Shown here piece by piece: positions 43,445 through 51,512 of a DNA stretch of 64,000 nucleotides (its first letter is position 1; each line of letters begins with the position of its first letter). The notes below the pieces were generated by a model, which saw only the letters and a program-made list of their open reading frames with translations, did no database searches and was not told the DNA's origin. The stretch is from Rhodoferax sp. Its GTDB lineage: Bacteria > Pseudomonadota > Gammaproteobacteria > Burkholderiales > Burkholderiaceae_C. The position numbers were made by a program, and so were the translations under genes. Where the stretch lies: contig JARLJI010000116.1 of NCBI GenBank assembly GCA_031291295.1, positions 186,001 through 250,000 of the forward strand, given 5' to 3'.

Positions 43445-44106
43445 ATCGGGCGCCGCACAAGTGAGAGGTTTCTGGGTTTCCCGATTGCGACCTTTGACCA
43501 GCATCATGGGGGAAAAGTCGGTATCGATACCGAGACCCTATCCGTGTGCGACGTCATTGCTGGCTGGGTCAAGAACCGGTCGCGTTCGGATCATCAAAGC
43601 CAAGTAGCCAGCGTCTGGCGAACATGTTATTAACCTGATTTCGGCCATGCGTCACTACCGAACTCAAGAGCAATGTTTGGAGCGTGTTGCCGAACTTGAG
43701 CGAAGTCTGGCTTCCAATTGGTTGCCACCTTTTTGAACGACGCAATGAACCGCCTCGTAGACATAGACGGCGCCACCGAATCACATCGCACAAAGTTTAT
43801 TTTCAAGACCGCTTGCATTGCCCCCCACTATCTGTGTATTCTATTTTTAAGAACCGAGATTTCCAGTCATGCCTTCATCGACACCGCACACCCCGTATCG
43901 CCATGCAGGCGCAGCAAGGCTTGCCTGCATGAAGCCTCTGTCTTCCATCAAGAAAGCCGTGCTCGCCATGTCCATGCGCTTCTCTTACGACGCCATGCGA
44001 ACTATGCGCGCGGCCAGCCTCGTGATCACGGATTGAACGCCACTGCCATGAACTCGAACCGCGTCACCTGCCGCATATCCCCACGAACCCTGAGCCTCAG
44101 GCGTTC
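43445..44106. other. Gene-poor stretch between the integrase and the AAA cassette
   Basis: No credible gene is visible in 660 bp. It contains a perfect 16-bp palindrome (43518-43533), a perfect 9-bp inverted repeat (CATGCAGGC at 43902-43910 with GCCTGCATG at 43923-43931), a 42-nt stretch similar to DNA upstream of phaZ (43670-43711) and a 28-codon frame at 44048-44134 that ends inside the following hairpin and might be a leader peptide. The DNA is more AT-rich near 43780-43870 than its surroundings. Confidence 0.5.
43518..43533. promoter_or_regulatory. Perfect 16-bp palindrome
   Basis: TCGGTATCGATACCGA is its own reverse complement. It lies 73 bp after the integrase stop. It could be a binding site for an excisionase or repressor, or a recombination site; the protein is unknown. 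Confidence 0.4.
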
Positions 44107-44184
44107 GGGCAGCTCTCCCCCTTGCCGACGATGAAGTAGGCAAGCTGCCCGGGCTCCTGACCCCCACCGACCTTCCAGGAGCCC
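44107..44184 (+). promoter_or_regulatory. Two tandem hairpins covering the AAA gene ribosome-binding site
   Basis: Hairpin 1: GGGCAGCT (44107-44114) pairs with AGCTGCCC (44143-44150), reinforced by CTTGCC/GGCAAG inside. Hairpin 2: GGGCTCCTG (44151-44159) pairs perfectly with CAGGAGCCC (44176-44184), which contains the AGGAG Shine-Dalgarno six bases before the ATG. The second hairpin would mask translation of the cassette's first gene. Confidence 0.6.
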
Positions 44185-44187
44185 GAG

Positions 44188-45501
44188 ATGATCCGAGATC
44201 CCCAACAACAAAATGACCCGCCGGGTTACCGGCGGCATGCCCGCTACCTTGGCTTCAGCTCGAAAGGAACCGGTCTTGCGCCCGAGATCCTGCTGGACGA
44301 GCGCCTCGCGGACAAGCTCAAAGAGGAAGCAAACCGCCTGATCAAGCAGGAAATCGCTGAAAGACTGGAGCGCGAAGAGGTGGCCGAGCTTGCCGCGCAA
44401 GACGCCAAGTACGATGCCGCGAAGGCCAATACATTCGCCACCGCGCGCAAGAAAGACGGCATCGAGTTCGACTTCGACAAGGAGCTCGAAGAGGCCATCG
44501 ACCCCGTGCCCGGCGATGATTTTGACGTCAAGGCTCAGCACCCCGTGTACCCGGCCGCCCGTCTGGTGCACTGGATCCAGGATTGCCTGACTTCCACGCC
44601 AGACAAGGAGTGGTACCAGCGCGACTACAAGCTGTACCTCGCGCTCAAGCAGCGCGGGCCGCTGCGCCGCTTGGCTGCGCCCGATGACCCAGCCACGGCG
44701 CTGGCCGCCCTGCGCGAGTCCCAACCGCACTTCGGCGCGGTGATCGACCTGGTGGCCGCCCAGCTCGCGCTGGCGCAGCAGAGCGAGCGCGCCTTCGCGC
44801 TGCCCCCGATCCTGCTGGTGGGCGAGGCCGGGGTCGGCAAGACCCATTTCGCCCTCAAGCTCGGCAACGCCCTAGGCACGCAAGTCCGTCGCCAGGCCTT
44901 CGACAACGACCAGACCGGCGCCGCCCTGCTGGGCAGCGACCGCAAGTGGGGCAACACCAGCTATGGCGTGGTGTTCGACCAGGTGGTGCTGGGCGAATAT
45001 GCCAACCCCATCATCGTGCTCGATGAGATCGACAAGGCCCGGCGCGACTACACCGCGCAGGATCCGCTGGCCTCGCTGCTGACACTGCTCGAGCCCGTCA
45101 CGTCGAACTGCGTGCGCGACATCTCGACCAACTTCGAGTTCGACGCCAGCCAGGTGATCTGGATCGCCACCGCGAATGATGCCAGGCGCATCTCCGCGCC
45201 GCTGCGCTCACGGTTTCGCGAATTCCATATCGACATGCCCACGCCCGAGCAGGCGCTGCAGATGGCCCCCGGCATCGTCAAAAGCGTCATCAAGAGCCTG
45301 GCGCTCCAAGACTTCGCGCTGCCCGGGCGCGACATCGTGGTGCGCGTGGCGCATCTCAGCCCGCGCGAGATCCGCCAGGCGATCGAACCCGCCGTGGGCC
45401 ACGCGCTGGCCAACGGCCGCCTGCATCTTCGGATCAACGATCTGCCGAAAGAGCTGCAGGACGGCCGCGATGGCGCGGGCGGCAGCGCGCAACTGCATTG
45501 A
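44188..45501 (+). CDS. Lon-like AAA+ ATPase without protease domain
   Basis: This 437-aa protein has a charged, coiled-coil-like N-terminal region (residues about 35-90, rich in KEEANRLIKQE-type heptads), then an AAA+ domain: Walker A GEAGVGKTH (212-220), Walker B IIVLDEIDKA (276-285), sensor 1 IWIATAND (about 321-328) and an arginine-finger segment (LRSRFREF). DPLASLLTLLEP and the order of motifs resemble the ATPase of Lon, but no Ser/Lys protease domain follows. The protein likely remodels a partner or nucleic-acid complex. It is the first of seven closely packed genes; the leader may regulate it by hairpins. Confidence 0.8.
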   Translation: MIRDPQQQNDPPGYRRHARYLGFSSKGTGLAPEILLDERLADKLKEEANRLIKQEIAERLEREEVAELAAQDAKYDAAKANTFATARKKDGIEFDFDKELEEAIDPVPGDDFDVKAQHPVYPAARLVHWIQDCLTSTPDKEWYQRDYKLYLALKQRGPLRRLAAPDDPATALAALRESQPHFGAVIDLVAAQLALAQQSERAFALPPILLVGEAGVGKTHFALKLGNALGTQVRRQAFDNDQTGAALLGSDRKWGNTSYGVVFDQVVLGEYANPIIVLDEIDKARRDYTAQDPLASLLTLLEPVTSNCVRDISTNFEFDASQVIWIATANDARRISAPLRSRFREFHIDMPTPEQALQMAPGIVKSVIKSLALQDFALPGRDIVVRVAHLSPREIRQAIEPAVGHALANGRLHLRINDLPKELQDGRDGAGGSAQLH

Positions 45502-45522
45502 TCACCACGCAAAGGAATTCTC

Positions 45523-46077
45523 ATGAACAGCAATCACAACCCACCCTCCACGGCACAAGCCCTCAAGGATCGCTATCCATATATGTTTGCCGGCAAGAAC
45601 ATCGGCTTCGCGATCTACCGCGGCTGGTTCGAGATGTTCGCGCAGCTGTGCGCCGACATCGATGCGGCTCTGGGCGAGAACCAGAGGGGCTTTCACTGGG
45701 TGCAGATCAAGGAGAAGTTCGGCTCGTACCGGCTGTACTACAGCATGGAGCGAGATGTAGACGACGTCTCGATGACTTACGAGGCGGTGCCGGGGCCCGG
45801 CCATGTGGGTCTGCGCCCCAAGGCGGAATTGGCCGGTGCCGTTGCGCCGGCATCGCCGGCCCAGCGGATCCGCCAGCTGGTCAACCGGGCCGAGGACGCG
45901 ACGACCCAGATGTGCATGGCCTGCGGCCAACCCGCCGAGGCCGATTGCTACGATGGGTACTACCTCACGCTGTGCAAGGAACACGCGCCTGATCGACGTT
46001 TGTCGCACAGTAGTCCCCTCTGGAAGAAAGTATGGCAGGCCACCAGGATGCCCGATGACCAGGAGGGCTCGTCATGA
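45523..46077 (+). CDS. Hypothetical protein with Cys-rich zinc-binding motif
   Basis: I do not recognise this 184-aa protein. The N-terminal half is mixed alpha/beta with aromatic patches (FAIYRGWFEMFAQLCADI, FGSYRLYYSMERDV). From about residue 131 it has C-x2-C, then a further Cys and C-x2-H (CMACGQP..DCYDGYYLTLCKEH), which fits a small zinc ribbon. It ends with a charged tail. It lies 21 bp after the AAA gene and its stop overlaps the HAD start (ATGA), so the two are translated together. Confidence 0.6.
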   Translation: MNSNHNPPSTAQALKDRYPYMFAGKNIGFAIYRGWFEMFAQLCADIDAALGENQRGFHWVQIKEKFGSYRLYYSMERDVDDVSMTYEAVPGPGHVGLRPKAELAGAVAPASPAQRIRQLVNRAEDATTQMCMACGQPAEADCYDGYYLTLCKEHAPDRRLSHSSPLWKKVWQATRMPDDQEGSS

Positions 46078-46529
46078 TCGTGTTCCTGGATTTCGATGGC
46101 GTCACCCACCCCGAGCCTTGCGAGGTGGACGCCCTTTTTGTTCGCCTGCCATTGATCGAGGCGGTGCTGCGCGAGTTTGACCTGCCGCGTATTGTGATCA
46201 GCAGCAGCTGGCGCGAAGTACATCCGTTGGGCGAGCTGTTGGAGTTCTTCTCGGCCGATCTGGCCCCGCGCGTACTCGATGTGACCCCATTGCTGGAGCG
46301 TCTCAACGACCGCTGGCTGCCCGGACAGTCGCAACGCTTCGAGCGCCAGAATGAATGCGAGCGCTGGATGCGGGAGAACCGCCCCTGGGGCACACCGTGG
46401 CTGGCCATCGATGACCGCGCGCACTGGTTCGAGCCTCAATGCCAGCACTTGCTGCTCACGGATCCGGACCACGGATTCCTGCCCGGCGACGCCCCGCGCC
46501 TGCGCGCCATGATCCAGGAGAGACTGTGA
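46074..46529 (+). CDS. HAD-domain protein of the Swiss Army Knife RNA repair type
   Basis: This 151-aa protein starts MIVFLDFDGV, the DxDGx nucleophile motif of haloacid dehalogenases (Asp6 and Asp8). VISSSWRE follows as motif II, and WLAIDDRAHWF matches the acidic motif IV. The arrangement resembles the HAD_SAK_2 family described as the HAD domain of Swiss Army Knife RNA repair proteins. Such domains may remove end phosphates from nucleic acids. It overlaps the zinc-motif gene by four bases and the first metallophosphoesterase by one. Confidence 0.75.
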   Translation: MIVFLDFDGVTHPEPCEVDALFVRLPLIEAVLREFDLPRIVISSSWREVHPLGELLEFFSADLAPRVLDVTPLLERLNDRWLPGQSQRFERQNECERWMRENRPWGTPWLAIDDRAHWFEPQCQHLLLTDPDHGFLPGDAPRLRAMIQERL

Positions 46530-47287
46530 TGCGAGACATGGAGCAATTCGACCGCGAACACGAGCAGGCGCTGCGCCGCATCTGGTTCCTCGGGGACGTG
46601 CACGCCGAGTTCAAGGCCCTGGCCCGCACGCTGCTGGCCGCCCCCGAGTCGCCGCGCTGGCTGGTGTTCCTGGGCGACGTGGACATCGATCACCAGTCGT
46701 TCCGGGAAATCCTGGCGCCGCTGCACCGCAATTTCCCCGAGGTGCGGGTCGCCTTCATCCACGGCAACCACGACGCCGACACCCACAAACATTGGGCCAT
46801 GCTGCACGACTGCGGTGCTGCCCTGCCGCTGCATGGCCGCGTGCTGGAGATGGACGGCGTGCGCGTGGCCGGCCTGGGCGGGGTGTTCCAGGGCCGCATC
46901 TGGTATCCGCCGGGCGAGCAGTTCTTTGCCAACAAGGCGCAAGCCATGAACCGGGGGCCCTACCAGTGGCGTGGCGGTCAGAAGCCGAGCCCGAAGCTGC
47001 ACGGCGCCATCTACCCCGACGACGTGGCAAGCCTGGCGGCGCAGAGGGCCGACATTCTGGTGACGCACGAGGCCCCCTCGTGCCACCCGCATGGCTTTGC
47101 CGCGCTGGACGAGCTGGCCCGCGCGCTGCGCGTGGTGCGCAGCTTCCACGGGCACCACCACGACGATCGCAGTGCCGCATACGCGCTCCTGCGCCCGGCC
47201 CTGGGCTTCGATGCCCGGGGCGTGGCCTACTGCGCCATCAAGAACGGCCTGGGCCAAGTGATCCATCCGGGAGAGGCAGGATGGTGA
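46529..47287 (+). CDS. Metallophosphoesterase 1
   Basis: This 252-aa protein has the calcineurin-type set WFLGDVHAEF (D-x-H), VFLGDVDID (GD), FIHGNHDAD (GNHD), LVTHEAPS (H) and FHGHHHDD (GH-x-H). It is the most divergent of the three phosphoesterases here and lacks the GNHEFYD signature of the other two. The start overlaps the HAD stop (TGATG). The substrate could be a nucleotide or nucleic-acid end; it is not inferable from sequence alone. Its 3' end overlaps the next gene by seven bases. Confidence 0.75.
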   Translation: MRDMEQFDREHEQALRRIWFLGDVHAEFKALARTLLAAPESPRWLVFLGDVDIDHQSFREILAPLHRNFPEVRVAFIHGNHDADTHKHWAMLHDCGAALPLHGRVLEMDGVRVAGLGGVFQGRIWYPPGEQFFANKAQAMNRGPYQWRGGQKPSPKLHGAIYPDDVASLAAQRADILVTHEAPSCHPHGFAALDELARALRVVRSFHGHHHDDRSAAYALLRPALGFDARGVAYCAIKNGLGQVIHPGEAGW

Positions 47288-48090
47288 AGCTGCTCGTCCT
47301 GTCCGATCTGCACCTGGAGTTCTGCGCCTTCGAGCCCGACCCGGCTGCTGTCTCCGCGGCCGATATCGTGGTACTGGCCGGCGACATCCATCCGGGGGCC
47401 GATGGCATCCTCTGGGCGCGCGCGACATTTGCCGGCAAACCCATCGTCTACGTGGCAGGGAATCACGAGTTCTACGACGGCGACTGGATTGAGACCCTGG
47501 CGCTCCTGCGCCGCACGGCGCGCGAGCACGACGTTCACTTCCTGGAGAACGATGCCGTGGACATAGCAGGCCTGCGCTTCCTGGGCTGCACGCTGTGGAC
47601 CGACTTCGCGTACCTTGGGGAACATCGCCAGGAGGAGGCGATGTTTGAGGCCGAAAGGGGCCTGGCCGACTATCGGGTCATCGGGGTGGCGGGTCCCGAT
47701 CAGCGCTTGAGTGCCCGGCTCTCGATGGAGCGTCATCTGGCCAGCCGCGCCTGGCTGACCACCGAACTGATGAGGGGTGATCCAAGGCGCACGGTGGTGG
47801 TGACGCACCACTACCCGCACCGGCGCTCCACCGCCCCGCAGTTTGCCAGCGACGTCTTGACCCCGGCCTTCGGCTCGCACCTGCCCGTGGAACTGTTGCT
47901 GCGGGCAAGCCTGTGGATCCATGGGCACACGCACAGCTCGTGCGCCTATCGTCTTGGCGACTCCAGGCGCAGCGTGCGCGTCGTGTGCAATCCGCGCGGC
48001 TATCCGTATGCGTGGCTCTCCGACGAGATGGAGAACGCCGAGTTCAATCCCGGCTTGCTGGTGTCGGCCGGCGTGCCAACCATTCCTTGA
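47281..48090 (+). CDS. Metallophosphoesterase 2
   Basis: This 269-aa protein begins MVKLLVLSDLHLEF and has VVLAGDIHPG, YVAGNHEFYDGDW, LGCTLWTDF, VVVTHHYPHRRS and WIHGHTHSS, the full calcineurin-type metal-binding set. It is clearly related to the next gene over its whole length: LLVLSDLH, KPIVYVAGNHEFYD, LGC.LWTDF, THH.PHR, LWIHGH.H and CNPRGY are shared. The pair therefore arose by duplication. The ATG overlaps the preceding gene. Confidence 0.78.
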   Translation: MVKLLVLSDLHLEFCAFEPDPAAVSAADIVVLAGDIHPGADGILWARATFAGKPIVYVAGNHEFYDGDWIETLALLRRTAREHDVHFLENDAVDIAGLRFLGCTLWTDFAYLGEHRQEEAMFEAERGLADYRVIGVAGPDQRLSARLSMERHLASRAWLTTELMRGDPRRTVVVTHHYPHRRSTAPQFASDVLTPAFGSHLPVELLLRASLWIHGHTHSSCAYRLGDSRRSVRVVCNPRGYPYAWLSDEMENAEFNPGLLVSAGVPTIP

Positions 48091-48102
48091 GGACCTTTGA
48101 TC

Positions 48103-48900
48103 ATGAAACTGCTCGTTCTGTCCGACCTGCACGTGGAAATGCGCCCGTTCTCGCCGGTGATTGAGGGCCGGCGCATCGACGAGCAGGCCGACGTGGTGGT
48201 GCTGGCCGGCGACATTCATGGCGGAGCACGGGGACCGCGCTGGGCGCGCGAGACCTTCCCGGACAAGCCCATCGTCTACGTGGCGGGCAACCACGAGTTC
48301 TACGATCAGCACTGGACGCAGCTGCTCGATCCGCTGCGCGAGATGGCGCGCCAGCACGATGTCGAATTCCTGGAGGCTGACGGCGTGGATCTTGGGGGCG
48401 TGCGTTTCCTGGGCTGCAGCCTGTGGACCGACTTCGAGCTGTTCGGCCAGGAGCGGCGTGTGGGTGCGCAGCGCCTGGCCCGAATCCGCATGAACGACTA
48501 TCAGTGCATCAAGATCACCAAGACGGCCGAGTTCTACTGGGTCCACTCAAAATACCTGATCCCAGAGCTCACCGTGCGCCGGCACCGCGCCAGCGTGGAG
48601 TGGCTGCAGGAAAAGCTAAAGCACGGCGATCCCGCCAAAACCGTCATCGTCACGCACCATGCGCCGCACCGCCAATCGATTCCAGCGCGCTTCCAGGAGG
48701 ATCTGCTGTCAAGCGCCTATGCCTCGGACCTGACCCACCTCATGGGGCGGGCCGCCCTGTGGATCCACGGGCATATCCATGACTCGGTGGACTATGAGAT
48801 GGGCGGGACCCGGGTGCTCTGCAATCCGCGCGGCTACCAGCACTGGAGCGGCAGCTTCGAGAACGGCTCGTTCGAGCCGGGGTTGATTGTAGAAATCTGA
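48103..48900 (+). CDS. Metallophosphoesterase 3
   Basis: This 265-aa protein starts MKLLVLSDLHVEM with an ATG; a TTG two codons earlier is a less likely start. It has LAGDIHGGARGPRWARE, YVAGNHEFYDQHW, LGCSLWTDF, VIVTHHAPHRQS and WIHGHIHDS. It is a paralogue of the preceding gene, 12 bp downstream. Keeping two similar copies next to each other suggests different substrates or dosage. The final gene of the cassette follows 16 bp later. Confidence 0.78.
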   Translation: MKLLVLSDLHVEMRPFSPVIEGRRIDEQADVVVLAGDIHGGARGPRWARETFPDKPIVYVAGNHEFYDQHWTQLLDPLREMARQHDVEFLEADGVDLGGVRFLGCSLWTDFELFGQERRVGAQRLARIRMNDYQCIKITKTAEFYWVHSKYLIPELTVRRHRASVEWLQEKLKHGDPAKTVIVTHHAPHRQSIPARFQEDLLSSAYASDLTHLMGRAALWIHGHIHDSVDYEMGGTRVLCNPRGYQHWSGSFENGSFEPGLIVEI

Positions 48901-48916
48901 ATGAAAGGGGTGAATC

Positions 48917-49066
48917 ATGACCATGCCATCGGAGAGAACCCGCGCGCTGCGCTGGGCGGGGGAGTTCCTGCGGGACGTCTTGGCTTCCAAGGAGGTTCCT
49001 GCAGAGTTGGCGTCACCAAACCATGCAGAAGGACAGGACACTCAGGGTGCAGAACAAGGCTATTAG
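48917..49066 (+). pseudogene. BPSL0761-like small gene, frameshifted
   Basis: The 49-codon frame begins MTMPSERTRALRWAGEFLRDVL, the characteristic start of the BPSL0761 family of small island proteins. After about residue 30 (VPAEL) the frame diverges from the family's expected continuation, which appears to need a different frame. It is probably a decayed or recently frameshifted copy. It lies 16 bp after the third phosphoesterase gene. Confidence 0.5.
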
Positions 49067-49197
49067 GTCACTTGCAGCAGGCCCGGCATTGCCGAGATGA
49101 GCGCAGCCATCGGCCGACAGGTCAACGCAAGGGCATTTCGCCAATCCCAGCACGGGTCAGGCCAAAAGCGGCGCTCAACAGAATATTAGATTGAGTA

Positions 49198-49280
49198 TCT
49201 CAGCAGTTGCCTTTGCGACTCATCGAACTGGTGATGCCGTACTCGCCGAGCACACTCCTGAAATCGTGGCTGGCGTACTG
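49198..49280 (-). pseudogene. IS3-family transposase orfB, 3' fragment
   Basis: On the minus strand this reads QYASHDFRSVLGEYGITSSMSRKGNC then stop, the usual IS3 sequence after SDRGSQ. It is separated from the 5' part of the same gene (50730-51333) by an IS30-family element. The normal ending (WDNACSE) is missing, so the gene is also truncated. Confidence 0.8.
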
Positions 49281-50726
49281 GGCGGATTCAACCGGTCGAT
49301 GCAACAAGGGTTTTGACACTTGATGATAGGCATTCATTGAAAGCCTCCGCTGGTGTTCTCCAGCCGAGCGCTTTTCGTGGTCGATTATTTAATGCAGTGG
49401 CCACCGCTTGGAGCTCCTCGATGCCATAGCGCGAGAAGTCAGTCCCTTTCGGGAAGTACTGTCGCAGCAACCCGTTGGTGTTCTCATTGGTTCCACGTTG
49501 CCAGGGGCTGCGCGGTTCGCAGAAGTAGATCCGAAGACCTGTTTCTGCGCGCAGCCGCGCATGCTGCGACATCTCTGCGCCCTGGTCCCAGGTAAGCGAC
49601 CGGCGCAGTTTCGAAGGCAGCGCCTGCATCGATGTCGAGATCGCTTGCCTGACGGCATCTGCACCATGGCCGGCCAGCGCAGGCCCGTTCTTCTTGCGCA
49701 GCGCGCCATGCCCCTTCATGCGAGGAAGGTGCAGCAGCATCGTGAAGCGCGTCTTGCGCTCCACCAACGTGCCGATCGCCGACTTCTCCAGCCCAAGGAT
49801 GAGATCGCCTTCCCAATGACCGGAGACCTTGCGCTGCTCGACGTGTTGGGGGCGTTGGCGGATCATGACCTCTGGAGTGACGAACTGCTTGCCGCGGCTA
49901 CCGGCCCTGGCGCGAGGCTCACGCAATGGATGACCGCTGCGCAAGCACATGCTCAACTCGCGCAGCAATGCGGCCCGACCAGGTATATACAGAGCCTGGT
50001 AGATCGCCTCGTGCGAGATGCGCATTGACTCGTCATCCGGGAAGTCGATGCGCAGCCTGTTGGAAATTTGCTCCGGGCTCCAGGATCTCGCCCAATGGCG
50101 GTCCTGTCGTCGACCATGGCGGCGACCTGCCCACGCCACCTGCGGCCCCGGTCGCTTGCCGCGTGCGGTCGTAATCGCACCGGCCAGACGGTCATGCACG
50201 TACCGCATCAACGCTGCATGGGTCGACAGCTTTGCTTTCTTGGGGCGCTTAGCGCGCCGCTGAGCATGCCACTGCGCCGTCGTCGCTCTGTAGTCGACAG
50301 ATCCGCCGCGGGTTGCTGCGTTGCGGCGTAGTTCCCGGGAAATCGTTGAGGGGTTCCTGCCGATTTGCCTGGCGATGTCACGAACACCATAACCTTGGGC
50401 ACGAAGGAGCGAGATCTCCTCGCGTTCGGCGAAGGACAGAAAGCGGCCAGAGAGTGGAGCAAGGCTGACATTGGGCATGCCACCAGCTTGCCGGAACCAA
50501 CGAACTCCGACAGCCGGCGACACGCCAGCCAGGACGCCGGCCTTCTCGCTGGTCAGCCCTTCGGTGATCGCCTTCCAGAAACACTGCCGATCTTCCCGCT
50601 GACCAACCGGGGGCCGGCCAATCGAACCCAACGCTGGGCAAATACCTCGTCTGCAGCGGCCATGCTTTGCTGTTCCCATTGCAACTCCTTGAATCGAAGG
50701 TGTTGCATCGACCGGTTGAATCCGCC
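49281..50726 (-). mobile_element. IS30-family insertion sequence
   Basis: The element has perfect 26-bp terminal inverted repeats (GGCGGATTCAACCGGTCGAT.. at 49281-49306 and its complement at 50701-50726). It is flanked by a 3-bp direct duplication (CTG at 49278-49280 and 50727-50729). It splits an IS3-family orfB so that both halves join in frame when it is removed. Confidence 0.92.
49288..50679 (-). CDS. IS30-family transposase
   Basis: The 463-aa frame is intact. It has the N-terminal helix-turn-helix (REEISLLRAQGYGVRDIARQIGRNPSTISRELRRN region), SWSPEQISNRL, and a DDE catalytic core with GHWEGDLILG, LTWDQGAEM and TNENTNGLLRQYFPKGTDF. The ATG has AAGGAG five bases upstream. The stop lies within the left terminal repeat. 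It is probably functional because both ends and the frame are intact. Confidence 0.9.
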   Translation of the reverse strand: MGTAKHGRCRRGICPALGSIGRPPVGQREDRQCFWKAITEGLTSEKAGVLAGVSPAVGVRWFRQAGGMPNVSLAPLSGRFLSFAEREEISLLRAQGYGVRDIARQIGRNPSTISRELRRNAATRGGSVDYRATTAQWHAQRRAKRPKKAKLSTHAALMRYVHDRLAGAITTARGKRPGPQVAWAGRRHGRRQDRHWARSWSPEQISNRLRIDFPDDESMRISHEAIYQALYIPGRAALLRELSMCLRSGHPLREPRARAGSRGKQFVTPEVMIRQRPQHVEQRKVSGHWEGDLILGLEKSAIGTLVERKTRFTMLLHLPRMKGHGALRKKNGPALAGHGADAVRQAISTSMQALPSKLRRSLTWDQGAEMSQHARLRAETGLRIYFCEPRSPWQRGTNENTNGLLRQYFPKGTDFSRYGIEELQAVATALNNRPRKALGWRTPAEAFNECLSSSVKTLVASTG

Positions 50727-50729
50727 CTG

Positions 50730-51395
50730 GCTGCCGCGATCGCTATGCAAGATCAACCCTGCCTGCTTGCCGGGACGGCGCTTGAACCACGCCATGCGCA
50801 GCGCGTCAATGACGATGTCGCGCGTCATGTCCTGGCGCAGCGACCAGCCCACCACCTGGCGGTTGAACAGGTCGATCACCACGGCCAGGAACAACCAGCC
50901 CTCATCGGTGGCGATGTAGGTGATGTCACCCACCCAGACCTGGTCCGGCTCGGCCACGGTGAACTCGCGGTTCAGCACATTGGGCGAGATCAGCAGGTCG
51001 TGTTTGCTGTCGGTTGTCACCTTGAAGCGCCGTTTGCCCTTTGGCCCGGAAGCCATGCAGCTGCATGAGCTTTTGCACCTGCTGCTTGCCCACGCGAATG
51101 CCGCGTGCCAGCAGCTCCCGCCAAGTGCGCGGCCAGCCGTAGCCGGCGTGCGTCTGGGCGTGGATGGCCCGGATGTGCACCAAGAGCGTATTGTCACTCA
51201 GGTGGCGACGCTGTGCAGCGCTGGCGCGGCGAACGAAGTACTCGTGATACCCGGCCAAACTGACGCGAAGCACCCGGCACTGCACAGAGATCGGCCACAC
51301 GCACCGATGGCGCTGGATGAACGCGTACTTCAAGTCGATCCCTTTGCGAAGTACGTCGTCGCTTCCTAAGAAACACCCGTCGCCGGTGCCTCCTG
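50730..51395 (-). pseudogene. IS3-family orfA end and orfB 5' part, frameshifted
   Basis: On the minus strand, orfB begins near 51333 (LKYAFIQRHRCVWP) and continues through HGFRAKG to about 51050. Then a one-base shift is needed to continue with KRRFKVTTDS, NREFTVAEPDQVWVGDITYIA and SDRGSQ, where the IS30-family element interrupts. The end of orfA (ATLQEAPATGVS) overlaps its start. The element is thus inactivated by a frameshift, an insertion and a missing 3' end. Confidence 0.82.
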
Positions 51396-51512
51396 CAGCG
51401 TGGCCCGTTCGAATTCGTGGGCAGCGTGGACACCATGTTGGCGCGGCTGAAGCGTGCTGGCGACGCTCGGAAGGCGTACCAGATCGAAGGCCTGACGCAC
51501 TGGATGGACTGA
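51396..51512 (+). pseudogene. 3' fragment of an unknown gene
   Basis: The plus-strand frame reads FEFVGSVDTMLARLKRAGDARKAYQIEGLTHWMD then stop and abuts the IS3 remnant. It looks like the end of a helical protein cut by the insertion; I cannot name it. Confidence 0.3.

Larger units (their letters stand above)
42316..51512. mobile_element. tRNA-Val-associated genomic island
   Basis: The stretch begins at a tRNA 3' end, is led by an integrase, contains genes without house-keeping role and ends in insertion-sequence debris. No second copy of the tRNA 3' end was found within the window, so the far boundary (about 51500-51840) is inferred from where ordinary genes resume. Confidence 0.6.

Noticed and set aside
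43718..44134. 138-codon plus-strand frame in the gene-poor stretch of the island
   Set aside because: Its middle has no motif or consistent composition. Only the short part from 44048 could act as a leader peptide, which is mentioned elsewhere.
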